A stretch of DNA of 64,000 bases, from assembly GCF_013364155.1 (NCBI RefSeq), contig NZ_CP054916.1, positions 9,144,001-9,208,000 on the forward strand, given 5' to 3'. The position numbers and the translations under genes are program-made. The stretch's first letter is position 1. Every line of letters begins with the position of its first letter. Shown piece after piece: positions 56,778 through 64,000 of this stretch. Below the pieces are notes generated by a model that had not been told where the DNA came from, ran no database searches, and worked only from the letters and a program-made list of their open reading frames with translations. The DNA is from Streptomyces sp. NA02950 (GTDB taxonomy: Bacteria > Actinomycetota > Actinomycetes > Streptomycetales > Streptomycetaceae).

Positions 56778-57296
56778 TCAGCACTGAGCAGGTCGTGGCA
56801 CAATCTCCCAGGTCTGCTTGATCCTTGGCACGTCCAGGAACGGCCGCATGCTGACCGTGTTGTCGTTCCACCAGGTCAGGTGTGTCGTCGGGCCTTCGCT
56901 CCGGAGCCCGCCGTCGTTGCAGTCGAAGGCCCAGACCTGGCCGGAGTCGTTGCGGTCGCAGGGGGAGGTGTACACCAGCGCCCTGATCCCCGCTCCGGCG
57001 TCCAGGCACTCCCCGGAAGCCCAGTTCTTGACCATGAAGCGGTCGTACGGGTTCCAGGGAATGATCCGCCAGTTGCCTCGGAGGTTGTCCGTGTCGCACC
57101 GTTCGAGAACCATCGGATCGGTGGACCGCTCATAGGCGGTGAGACATTCGCTCTGGCCGGTGGCCGCCCTGATCCGCACCTTTTCCGCGCTCCAGAAATC
57201 AGCCGAGGCGGAACCGATTTGAGTGACCGACATTAATGTGGCGGCCAGTCCGATCACGGCCGCACGCGTCGTCGCTTTGCTCTTCCATCGGGTCAT
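56778..57296 (-). CDS. Secreted ricin-B-like (beta-trefoil) protein
   Basis: A 172-residue secreted protein. The signal peptide (MTRWKSKATTRAAVIGLAATLMSVTQIGSASA) ends near residue 32. The mature part has trefoil features: VRIRAATGQSECLTAYERSTDPMVLERCDTDNLRGNWRII, SGECLDAGAGIRALVYTSPCDRNDSGQVWAF and TWEIVPRPAQC, with QxW-type repeats and paired cysteines. Such lectins bind carbohydrates. Start ATG at 57296 has CGGGAG upstream. It lies 50 bp after the glycosidase-like gene and both are exported, so they may cooperate on a polysaccharide. Confidence 0.78.
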   Translation of the reverse strand: MTRWKSKATTRAAVIGLAATLMSVTQIGSASADFWSAEKVRIRAATGQSECLTAYERSTDPMVLERCDTDNLRGNWRIIPWNPYDRFMVKNWASGECLDAGAGIRALVYTSPCDRNDSGQVWAFDCNDGGLRSEGPTTHLTWWNDNTVSMRPFLDVPRIKQTWEIVPRPAQC

Positions 57297-57346
57297 TTTG
57301 TGGGCTCCCGGTGTCGTTGTGTTGTTTTCGTCTGCGGTGGTTCGCT

Positions 57347-58351
57347 TCACGCGGCACGTGCGATGCAGATGCGGGCGCTGAGCCGTGAGCCTGCCTCATA
57401 GAACATGTACTCGGTGCCGTTGTCGCTGCCGAACGACGGTGCGGCGACGCGGCCGTTGTCCGAGGGGATGGGCGAGTGGAAGACGCCCAGGTGGTTCTCC
57501 ATGTCGAGGCCGTTGCCAACCTCGGTGATCCGCATCCGGCCGTCGCTGCCGTGGTAGGCGACGTAGATGGTTCCATTGCGCTTGACCAACGCCGGTCCGG
57601 CGATGTCCGTGAGCCCGTCGGGCTCGGGGTTGACCAAGGGGGTCGAGCTGAACTGCCAGTCGTCCCAGCCGTTGGGCGACCAGCCGTAGAAGATCCGCCG
57701 CCCGTTGCGGACGCCCATGAAGACCATGACGTACCTGTTGTCGCGACCCGGGAGCCGGTGATCGAAGACCCGGGCGTAGGAGGTCTCCGAGGTGCCAGGC
57801 ACCAGCCGGGTGCTCAGGATGGGTGTCTCGTCGGTGAAGGTGATGCCGTCCTTGGAGCGGGCGACCCGGGTCACGGTGTTCTCGCCGTGGAAGTAGCAGA
57901 AGAACTGCCGGGTGGCTGCATCCCACAATACGTGCGGCGAGGACACGTGGCTGACCGTGGTGCTCGGCAGCTGGTTGTCGATCAGCGGGTTGCCCCGATA
58001 CTCGGCGAACGGCCCAGCCAGGGAGTCGGCGAAGGCCACGCAGATGCCGCCGGGGTTCTCGTGCGGCGCATAGTAGAGGTAGTACTTCGCCCGGGCTCCG
58101 CTGATCTTGTCGTACATCCCACGGACGGTGGGGAAGATGCACTCACCGGTGGGGTTGTAGCGCAGCGGCGCTGCCAGCGCGTCCCGCAGGTACCGATATG
58201 TCGGCATCCCGGCCGGCCCTGCCGCCCATGCCGCTTTCCTATCGGTGAGTCCGGCACCCGCACCCAAGGGGATCCCGACCGCACCGGCCGCCGTGCCGCG
58301 CAGCACAGCGCGCCGGCTGACCACCTGGCGGTTTCGGGCTGAAGGCTCCAT
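57347..58351 (-). CDS. Tat-exported glycoside hydrolase-like (five-bladed propeller) protein
   Basis: A 334-residue protein with a twin-arginine signal (VVSRRAVLRGTAAGAVGIPLGAG). The mature part resembles GH43/GH117-type five-bladed propellers: KYYLYYAPHENPGGICVAFADSLAGPF, SHVSSPHVLWDAATRQFFCYFHGEN, RVARSKDGITFT, FYGWSPNGWDDW and DIAGPALVKRNGTIYVAYHGSDG. Exact family and catalytic residues are uncertain. It probably acts on a glycan outside the cell together with the lectin. GGGAGAC precedes ATG 58351. Confidence 0.75.
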   Translation of the reverse strand: MEPSARNRQVVSRRAVLRGTAAGAVGIPLGAGAGLTDRKAAWAAGPAGMPTYRYLRDALAAPLRYNPTGECIFPTVRGMYDKISGARAKYYLYYAPHENPGGICVAFADSLAGPFAEYRGNPLIDNQLPSTTVSHVSSPHVLWDAATRQFFCYFHGENTVTRVARSKDGITFTDETPILSTRLVPGTSETSYARVFDHRLPGRDNRYVMVFMGVRNGRRIFYGWSPNGWDDWQFSSTPLVNPEPDGLTDIAGPALVKRNGTIYVAYHGSDGRMRITEVGNGLDMENHLGVFHSPIPSDNGRVAAPSFGSDNGTEYMFYEAGSRLSARICIARAA

Positions 58352-58454
58352 GTCTCCCGTCCCTGATGGCGATGGATCTCGTACGCGACAGGCGCCATGA
58401 CGTACAAACCAGCCGGTCGGCGCCACCACCCGACGTTAGGGCCGGTGGCACGCG

Positions 58455-58739
58455 CCGCTTGCCTGCCAGCGCACCGACACTTGTCCGGGAGTGCACTGAT
58501 CTCCACCGCGCTGCGGCGGCCACGTTCCCAGGGGGACATGACGAACCGGGGAGACTTCGGGTGGGTCATGTGCTGTCCACGGCGTCGGTGCCCGTCGGCG
58601 AACGGCTGGCCTCCTGGCACGAGGTGATCGAGCAGACCTGCGTGCCGTTGGACATCGCCCCTGCGCCGAGGCGACCGTTCCATGAGAGGCTCACCACCGA
58701 CCGGCTGGGGCACGTCGGGGATCCGGCTGAGGCTGATTT
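58455..58739 (+). pseudogene. AraC-type regulator N-terminal fragment
   Basis: The plus-strand frame reads LVRECTDLHRAAAATF, then VLSTASVPVGERLASWHEVIEQTCVPLDIAP and RLTTDRLG. It matches the N-terminal part of the regulator at 55.3-56.4 kb (LVSEHTDF, VLSTASVPAADRLAYWHEVIERTCVPLDI) at roughly three-quarters nucleotide identity by eye. Similarity ends near 58739; the HTH is missing. It lies divergent from the glycosidase-like gene. Confidence 0.7.
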
Positions 58740-58803
58740 CTGCGAGCTCAACCGTTGTCAGGCCGTGGCGGCCGTCACCGACCGAGTCCTGTTGCGAACG
58801 TTG

Positions 58804-59110
58804 CTATGCGGTGCCGTCCTGCCGTGTGGTGAGCGTGCTGGATATCCAGTCCGTGATGTACGTGCTCATGCCGTCGCTGTGCCGGACCCCAACGGAAGTG
58901 GTCCAACCGGCGGCCGCCGGCCAGGGCCTCGGTGTAGTGCCACCGGCTCACCGGCGCAGCCGGGATCTTCTGCAGCAGATGGTCAATCGCTCCGGGCGGT
59001 GCGAGCGCGTCGTTTTCCACCCCGACGCCCAGGACGGGAAGCGTCAGCCGCGCGAGCGCCGCCTCGGTCTCGCTCCCGCGGAGCGTGTAGCGGCCGGTGC
59101 GGCCGCGCCG
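58804..59110 (-). pseudogene. Alpha/beta hydrolase C-terminal fragment
   Basis: The minus strand reads AALARLTLPVLGVGVENDALAPPGAIDHLLQKIPAAPVSRWHYTEALAGGRRLDHFRW, then shifts by one base to VRHSDGMSTYITDWISSTLTT and a TAG stop. This is the end of an alpha/beta hydrolase, with the acid (END) and His (LDHF) region. The nucleophile half is missing. Confidence 0.6.
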
Positions 59111-59260
59111 ACGGCCGTCCGGCCCAGACGGCATGAGGCCAGGCCGGAGGCCGCCCGGGGTGCCGATGCCGTCTGACGCGGAAGACGGCGCCGGACGCCG
59201 GTCGGGAACCGGGGTGGCGCCGCCCGCCGTGTGTCCGGGGAGGTGCCCGGCGCCGGGATG

Positions 59261-60178
59261 TCAGCTTGCGGCGATGAAGCGGTTCACGATCTCCGCGAAC
59301 TCGGCACCCCGGTCTTCCTGGAGGAAGTGTCCGCCGTCCTTCACCACGGCGTGTTCCTGGCCCGCGCAGCCGGGAACGAGCTTGAGGAAGACCCGGTCGG
59401 CACCGCGGGTGATCGGGTCCTGGTCGCTGAAGGAACACAGAAAGGGCTTGGTGAAGCTCTGAAGGGCCTGCCACGCCCGGCGGTTGGGTTCGGCGGCGGG
59501 ATCGTCCGGGGACACGGGTACCAGCAGCGGGAACTGCCGCGCCCCCTCCTTGAACGTCTCGTCGGGGAACGGCGCGTCATAGGCGGCGACGACCTCCGGA
59601 GCGAGCGTTGTCGTGCAGCCGCCGTTGACGATGTCGCCCGCGCGGAACTCCGGGGTTTTCTGGCTGAATTCACGCCATGCGCGGAAGGCGTCGCCGGGAT
59701 CGCGGTCCCCGGTGGGCAGGAATGTGTTCGCCACGACCACCCGCGCGAAGCGGTCGGGTGCCTCGGCCACCAGGCGCAGGCCGATGAGTCCGCCCCAGTC
59801 CTGACACACCAGGGTGATGCCGCGTAGGTCCAGCCGGTCGAACAGGGCCTCGCACATCCAGTCCACGTGGCGCTGGTAGGTGTAGTCCGAGCGCAGGGCC
59901 GGCTTGTCCGACCTGCCGAAGCCGACGAGGTCGGGCGCGACGCACCGGTGCCCCGCCGCGGAGAGGACCGGAATCATGTGCCGGTAGAGGTAGGACCAGG
60001 TCGGCTCCCCGTGCAGCAGCAACACCGTCTCGCCCGAGGAACCGTCTCCGTCGTCGACGTAGTGCAACCGCAGCGACTCGTCGCTGCCATCGTCCGCCGC
60101 CACTTCCGCATAGTGGGGCGCGAAGGGGTAGTCCGGAAGGTCGTTGAACCGCTCATCAGGCGTACGCAGGCTATTCAT
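59261..60178 (-). CDS. Haloalkane dehalogenase (HLD-I type)
   Basis: A 305-residue alpha/beta hydrolase. The catalytic set is readable: nucleophile Asp in VCQDWGG (followed by halide-binding Trp), oxyanion/halide segment HGEPTWSYLYR, catalytic acid in SFSDQDPIT and base in KDGGHFLQED. It converts haloalkanes to alcohol and halide by an ester intermediate. N-terminal RFNDLPDYPFAPHY is typical of this subfamily. It is a single gene, with no halogenated-compound pathway nearby, and its natural substrate is unknown. ATG at 60178 used. Confidence 0.9.
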   Translation of the reverse strand: MNSLRTPDERFNDLPDYPFAPHYAEVAADDGSDESLRLHYVDDGDGSSGETVLLLHGEPTWSYLYRHMIPVLSAAGHRCVAPDLVGFGRSDKPALRSDYTYQRHVDWMCEALFDRLDLRGITLVCQDWGGLIGLRLVAEAPDRFARVVVANTFLPTGDRDPGDAFRAWREFSQKTPEFRAGDIVNGGCTTTLAPEVVAAYDAPFPDETFKEGARQFPLLVPVSPDDPAAEPNRRAWQALQSFTKPFLCSFSDQDPITRGADRVFLKLVPGCAGQEHAVVKDGGHFLQEDRGAEFAEIVNRFIAAS

Positions 60179-60767
60179 GGGACGACTCTAGGGGGATGTG
60201 CGGCCTGCGGGAGGCGGCCAACCAGCCTTCAGGTACGTATCCCTTCCCGGGCTGCGCCACACCTATGCAGCCCCGGCATGCCGCCGGTGCGCGGAAAAGG
60301 GGGATGAACAGGGCAGAGCCGCCGGCGCTGTTGGTCACCGCCGGGCAGTATGGCGACTCGCCTCAGTTCGAACCGAGTTGGAGGCATCCGGTGCCTCGGA
60401 CGGGTGGCGGCCGTCCGCGTGCCCGCCCGCCTGCGGGACCCCGGGTCCGCAAGCCCTCGCATCCTGCCGATAGCCCCAGGTAAACCGGCTCGCCATCTGC
60501 TGAACGAGGGGATCACAGGTCCAGTTCGTTTCGGCACCGTGGAACTCCACACCGTGCCGCCGGGCTACGCCGCGGAACATGACGGGGACGTGGAGCGCGA
60601 CGTGGTGGCCCTGCTCAAGAGCCGGGCGGATGACGTAATCCAGCGCGGATACAGGCGAGGGTATCGGCTCAGCGGTAATCCCCATGCGTATAGCCACGGA
60701 CCCTCCAACGTTTTCATCGACCAAGACCGACCAGCTCACCCAAGCCGGAGTACCGGTGTCCGCGGCA
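60179..60767. other. Intergenic stretch, nothing recognised
   Basis: About 590 bp upstream of the dehalogenase gene. Open frames on both strands lack family similarity. The dehalogenase promoter should lie in the first 100 bp. Confidence 0.35.
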
Positions 60768-60975
60768 ACCTGGGACGAAAGTGCGCGGCCTGGCGCGAAG
60801 AGGGCCTGATGGGCCTGGTCGACAAACGGCACCTGCGTACTGCAGCCCCATATGGACGGGTCGATGCGCGACTGGTCGACATCGTGTGGGAGATCCTGGA
60901 CGACGAGCGCGCCATGGGCCTGTCACTGGGAACGCTGTCCCGCCTGATCGACCGGGTGGGGCAGATGGTCCGGGT
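60768..60975 (+). pseudogene. Possible integrase-type transposase HTH fragment
   Basis: The frame reads AAWREEGLMGLVDKRHLRTAAPYGRVDARLVDIVWEILDDERAMGLSLGTLSRLIDRV. This resembles the HTH linker of Mu/TniA-like and rve-type transposases, where WxxxGLxGLVDRR precedes a predicted helical bundle. No catalytic core follows. Confidence 0.35.
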
Positions 60976-61021
60976 GCGCTGCGCAAACCCGCGCGCGCAC
61001 CCGCGTCTCTCCCAGGACGCC

Positions 61022-61636
61022 TCAGACCGGGCTGGCCCCCGCCCACCGGTGGATGGCGAGTGCGGTGGTACGGGCGTGTTCCTCCAGCATGGTGGAGTGG
61101 TTTCCGGGCACGGTGTCTTCGGCGTGCGGCAGGTTCCGCTCCGGGGCAGGTTCGGCACCGGGCGGTAGATCCCGGGCCGGTACGTACAGGGTGGGACAGG
61201 CGAGCGGCGCGGGTTTCCAGCCGCTGAAGAGCTCGAAGTATCCGGCCATGGCGGTGAGCCGGTCGGGGCTGGCAGAGGCGAATTCCGCCGCCCGGCGCAG
61301 CATGTCCGACGTCATCGCGGAGAGGGTCTGACCCCGGTCGCCGGGACCTGGGGGACAGGTGTCCACCAGGGCGACGGCCGCCGGGGCGGCGCCCTCGGAC
61401 TCCAGACGCTCGACCACGACATGGGCCACCGAGCCACCGGCCGACCGCGCCAGCAGTACCAGCGGGCCTTCGGCGGCAGCTGAGGGGACGGCGATGGCCT
61501 GGGCGGTGACGAGAGCATCCAGTGTGGAGGGCAGAGCCTCTTTGGGCTCGAACCCCGGGTGCCGCACCGCGGAAACCGGCCGCAGCCCGCGCAGCGCGGC
61601 GCCCAGGCGCGCGTATTCCTGCGGTCCGGACCTCAC
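61022..61636 (-). pseudogene. Type I PKS thioesterase domain fragment
   Basis: About 204 residues resembling the C-terminal thioesterase of modular polyketide synthases: SGPQEYARLGAALRGLRPVSAVRHPGF, then LVLLARSAGGSVAHVVVERLESEG, AMAGYFELFSGWKPAPLACPTLYV and VPGNHSTMLEEHARTTALAIHRWAG. The elbow reads ARSAGG where GHSxGG is usual. No ketosynthase, acyltransferase or carrier domain is in the window. It is most likely a remnant of a larger lost gene; a free-standing hydrolase is less likely. Confidence 0.55.
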
Positions 61637-61980
61637 TGTGCGCGGGGAGGCAGACCGTCCGGGCTCCCGTGCCGCTCCGCCATGAGCATGACAGGTTCGT
61701 GCGTCGCACCGGGGCCTGAGTCCTGTCCAAGACCGGGCGCAGGAGCCCGAAAGGCCACCAGCCTCTGGCTGTGGCAGACCGTCGGACGTGGCGGGCGCCC
61801 GCAGACGGTGCCTCGGCGGCGTACCGCCGCGTCAGCTCGGTGGCGAGCGCGTAGGCGGCCTCGGCAGCGTCCTCCAGCAGGCGCATGGCGTGCCGGAGCG
61901 CAGGAGCAACGGCCGGGTCTGGCACAGAATCTGTTCTACAGAGCCGGGTCTGCCGGTGCTCCGCGGGTCGGCGAGGGTGA
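61637..61980. other. Intergenic stretch, nothing recognised
   Basis: About 340 bp. A minus-strand frame begins MPDPAVAPALRHAMRLLEDAAEAAYALATEL at 61925, but it belongs to no family I recognise and its frame does not continue the thioesterase. Confidence 0.3.
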
Positions 61981-62301
61981 TCAGCTCGGGCGGGTGCGCA
62001 GTTCTTCGTTGATGCGCTGAGCTTCTTCGAGTTGGTCTTCGAGGACGACGATGCGGCAGGCGGCTTCTATCGGGGTGCCGGTGTCGACGAGTTCGCGGGC
62101 CCGGGCGGCGATGCGTAGCTGGTACCGCGAGTAGCGGCGGTGGCCGCCTTCGGAGCGCAGGGGGGTGATCAGACGGTGCTCACCGAGGGCACGGAGGAAG
62201 GCGGGAGTGGTGCCGAGTATCTCCGCGGCCCGGCCCATGGTGTAGGCGGGGTAGTCGTCGTCGTCAAGGTTGTCGGTGGGACGGGAACTGCTAGGGGGCA
62301 T
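61981..62301 (-). CDS. MerR-family transcriptional regulator
   Basis: A 106-residue MerR-type protein. The winged HTH is complete (AYTMGRAAEILGTTPAFLRALGEHRLITPLRSEGGHRRYSRYQLRIAARARELVDTGTPIEAACRIV), with the GGHRRYS wing. A short coiled-coil tail follows, with no metal-binding cysteines or effector domain. It resembles short HspR/SoxR-like regulators of Streptomyces of unknown target. The N-terminal DNLDDDDYPAY is acidic. The gene stands alone. Confidence 0.88.
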   Translation of the reverse strand: MPPSSSRPTDNLDDDDYPAYTMGRAAEILGTTPAFLRALGEHRLITPLRSEGGHRRYSRYQLRIAARARELVDTGTPIEAACRIVVLEDQLEEAQRINEELRTRPS

Positions 62302-62959
62302 AGACCTCTTCTTTCGAAAGACGCGTCATGGGGCCCGGGTGCCGTGCTGGCACCCGGGCCCCGAGCTTTCAACACCATCTGCCGGCTGACTGCGCCGGCC
62401 TTCTTGTTCCGCTGCTCCGCACAGGAGGACGGAAACGCGGGGATCGCGAATGCGTGACCGGGGACCACCTTCCAATCGGGGCCTGCGGTGCCCGAGCGGC
62501 GTTCTTCCCCGCCCGGGCGATCCTGATGGCGTCTGCTCCTTACTTCACTCGGCTACTCGGTTGTACTGCTGGATATTGCGGGTACTGCTGGCGGCCCCTG
62601 GGGCCGCTCGGCCCGGCAGCCAGTAACGGGACCCACCGTTCCCGGCCCCGTCACTCCACTGCCGTTCCGCTTCCTACTGACCTGCTCGCACGGCAGTTCA
62701 TCTCTGCCGTGCCCTCTTCGACTTCTTGGGTACGAGGAAAACGCTACCCTCGGCGCGCCCCAATGTCTACGTCCGCCACAACAGGTTTTCTCTGCCGTTG
62801 GTGACGAGATTTCTGTAACGAGACCACTTGGAAGAGTGTTGTGTGGGCTTGAAGAACCCGGCACAGCGGAGCGGCTTCCCAGACCGCGCGGACGACGTCC
62901 GCTTCGGGGCAGCCCCAGCTGGGCAGCCGAAGCGATCTGCTCGGCGCGGTCGGCCAGTG
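62302..62959. other. Intergenic region, nothing recognised
   Basis: About 650 bp upstream of the MerR gene and downstream of the XRE remnant. GCCCGGGTGCC (62333-62343) and GGCACCCGGGC (62350-62360) form an 11-bp perfect hairpin with a 6-nt loop, a probable terminator or leader structure. No gene is supported. Confidence 0.45.
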
Positions 62960-63797
62960 GCCCCCGGCGGCCCGGCCGACGGGCGCAGCGTCACTGCTGT
63001 CCGTGACCAGGCTCGCGAGCAGGCGCAGCCCGCCCTCGGCGGCGCCGCCAGCCGCGGACAGCACCAGCAGCTCCACGCCTGATTCGTCCGGCAGCGCGAA
63101 GTTCTCCTGATGCAGTTCCAGCAGTCCGACCAGCGGGTGCCGGTACGTCGTGCGTCCGTGTGTGCGGGCACGCACCTCCGCGCGGGCCCAGAGGCGGCGG
63201 CAGCGCCCGCTGCCCATCGCCAGCTCGCCGATGAGCGGGGCCAGGCGGGGGTCCCCATGGTATTTACCGGCGGCCAGGCGCAGGTGCCCGACCACGTCGA
63301 GGGCGCATGTGTCCCAGTCCGCGTAAAGGCCGCGTGCGGCCCCCTAAAGGAAGATGTGCCGGGCAGTGTTCAGGCCCGGCATCGGCCGGCCGTAGAGGAC
63401 CCCGGCGAGGCGGTTCCCGGCGAGCACGTCCAGACGGTGGTTCCTGAGTAGCGCGGGCGCGTCGGCGACCGGGCCGAGGACGCGTAGCAGCTCCGGCCGG
63501 ATCCGTACGCCCGGCGCCTTCGCTCGGCGTCGGCGTTGCCGGGCGAGCCGGTAGAGGTGTCGGTGTCGTCGAGGCCGAGCCGAGAACGCGGGCGAGCGCG
63601 TCGAGGACCTGCTCGGAGGGCTGCGTCGCACGGCCCTGCTCCAGGCGTACGGAGTAGTCGACGCTGACTCCGGACAGGTGTGCGATCTCTTCACGGCGCA
63701 GCCCTTCGACCCGGCGGCGACTGTTGGTGGGGATGCCGACGGCCGTCGGGTCGACCCGGGAACGCCGGGTCCGCAGGAAGCCCGCAAGATCGTCCAT
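62960..63797 (-). pseudogene. XRE/MmyB-type regulator, frameshifted and with in-frame stop
   Basis: The N-terminal HTH is clear (MDDLAGFLRTRRSRVDPTAVGIPTNSRRRVEGLRREEIAHLSGVSVDYSVRLEQGRATQPSEQVLDALARVLG). The frame shifts near 63570, resumes as ELLRVLGPVADAPALLRNHRLDVLAGNRLAGVLYGRPMPGLNTARHIFL, then meets TAG (63344-63346). Translation past it continues the MmyB-like ligand domain in frame (GLYADWDTCALDVVGHLRLAAGKYHGDPRLAPLIGEL, TYRHPLVGLLELHQENFALPD). Two independent lesions make it a pseudogene. It is divergent from the quinone oxidoreductase gene and was probably its regulator. Confidence 0.75.
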
Positions 63798-63931
63798 GCC
63801 CACCCGGCCTCGGTGGCGCCCGTGAAGGTGGCCTGCCAGTGCCAGGAAGCCCCGTCCGATGGAAGAGGGGCTCCTGAACGCCGGGCGCCGCGGCGCCCAG
63901 GATCGAAGGCATCCGATCCGAAGGAGTTCCC

Positions 63932-64000
63932 ATGAAGACGCTGAGCGTCTACGCCCACCCGGAGCCGAAGTCGCTCAACGGTTCGCTGAAGGACCTCGCG
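63932..64000 (+). CDS. Flavodoxin-fold NAD(P)H oxidoreductase, N-terminal part
   Basis: ATG 63932 follows AAGGAG by 5 nt. The 23 visible residues, MKTLSVYAHPEPKSLNGSL and four more, match the start of flavodoxin-fold NAD(P)H:quinone oxidoreductases (VYAHPxPxSLN). The remainder lies outside the window. The family reduces quinones with two electrons. The broken XRE/MmyB regulator gene is divergent. Confidence 0.8.
   Translation, partial: MKTLSVYAHPEPKSLNGSLKDLA

Noticed and set aside
59261..60178. Haloalkane dehalogenase as part of the halogenase-bearing cluster
   Set aside because: It is 33 kb away, separated by many unrelated and decayed genes, and acts on haloalkanes rather than aryl halides.
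62960..63797. Translational read-through or recoding at TAG 63344-63346 in the XRE regulator
   Set aside because: A second, independent frameshift near 63570 makes a simple pseudogene more likely.

Overview
The window is very GC-rich, has strong third-position GC bias and many 1-8 bp gene overlaps. It carries a divergent rheA/hsp18 pair with the operator known from Streptomyces albus, plus IS701-, IS110-, IS5-, IS481-, IS630- and IS21-type sequences. This fits an accessory region of a Streptomyces (or close actinomycete) chromosome, perhaps a chromosome arm. No CRISPR array, rRNA or tRNA was seen.

0-2 kb: the tail of a PucR-type regulator, then a transposase-like gene whose expected catalytic residues are replaced. 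2-26 kb: a specialised-metabolite locus. Rightward genes: type-B carboxylesterase, glutamine-hydrolysing asparagine synthetase, arylamine N-acetyltransferase/amide synthase homologue. Leftward genes (listed by descending coordinate): flavin-dependent halogenase-like enzyme, cation/proton antiporter, MDR oxidoreductase, SRPBCC protein, ANL ligase, shortened ASL-type lyase, nitrate transporter, molybdopterin nitrate reductase, its electron-transfer flavoprotein, a NirB-like flavoprotein without the siroheme part, class II DAHP synthase, SDR dehydrogenase, PhzD-like isochorismatase, PhzE-like ADIC synthase and an FMN reductase. DAHP synthase, PhzE, PhzD and the SDR together form a chorismate route to 3-hydroxyanthranilate. 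The ligase, lyase, transporter, nitrate reductase and electron-transfer genes overlap end to end. My main hypothesis is that nitrate is imported and reduced to nitrite as a dedicated reagent for diazotising or nitrosating an aminophenol, replacing the aspartate-nitrosuccinate route of which the degenerate lyase may be a relic. The product is not identified. Two MITE-like repeats lie directly downstream of the FMN reductase and halogenase stop codons.

26.5-32 kb: a three-gene operon (membrane protein, binding-protein/vWA lipoprotein, membrane-anchored binding protein) of unknown function, then a LysR regulator divergent from a DoxX-like gene. 32-39 kb: a decayed zone with remnants of a response regulator, histidine kinase, IS481 transposase, trypsin-like protease, MDR and SDR enzymes, and two intact genes (a lipoprotein and a beta-propeller protein). 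39-42 kb: archease, protein-isoaspartate methyltransferase and RtcB RNA ligase, a compact RNA-repair group. 42-48.2 kb: glutamate-synthase-like FMN protein, Cys-rich metal-binding protein, small stress-type proteins, rheA/hsp18 and a DUF2267 gene.

48-64 kb: fragments and isolated genes. The best-resolved feature is an IS110-family element (52603-54062) that splits a SpoIIE-type phosphatase gene. Its 224-bp left non-coding end contains guide segments matching both sides of the insertion site and both element ends, as expected for a bridge RNA. After it come IS630 and possible group II intron remnants, an AraC regulator, a secreted lectin and a Tat-exported glycosidase-like protein flanked by an inverted regulator duplication, a haloalkane dehalogenase, a PKS thioesterase fragment, a MerR regulator, a broken XRE regulator and the start of a flavodoxin-fold quinone oxidoreductase.
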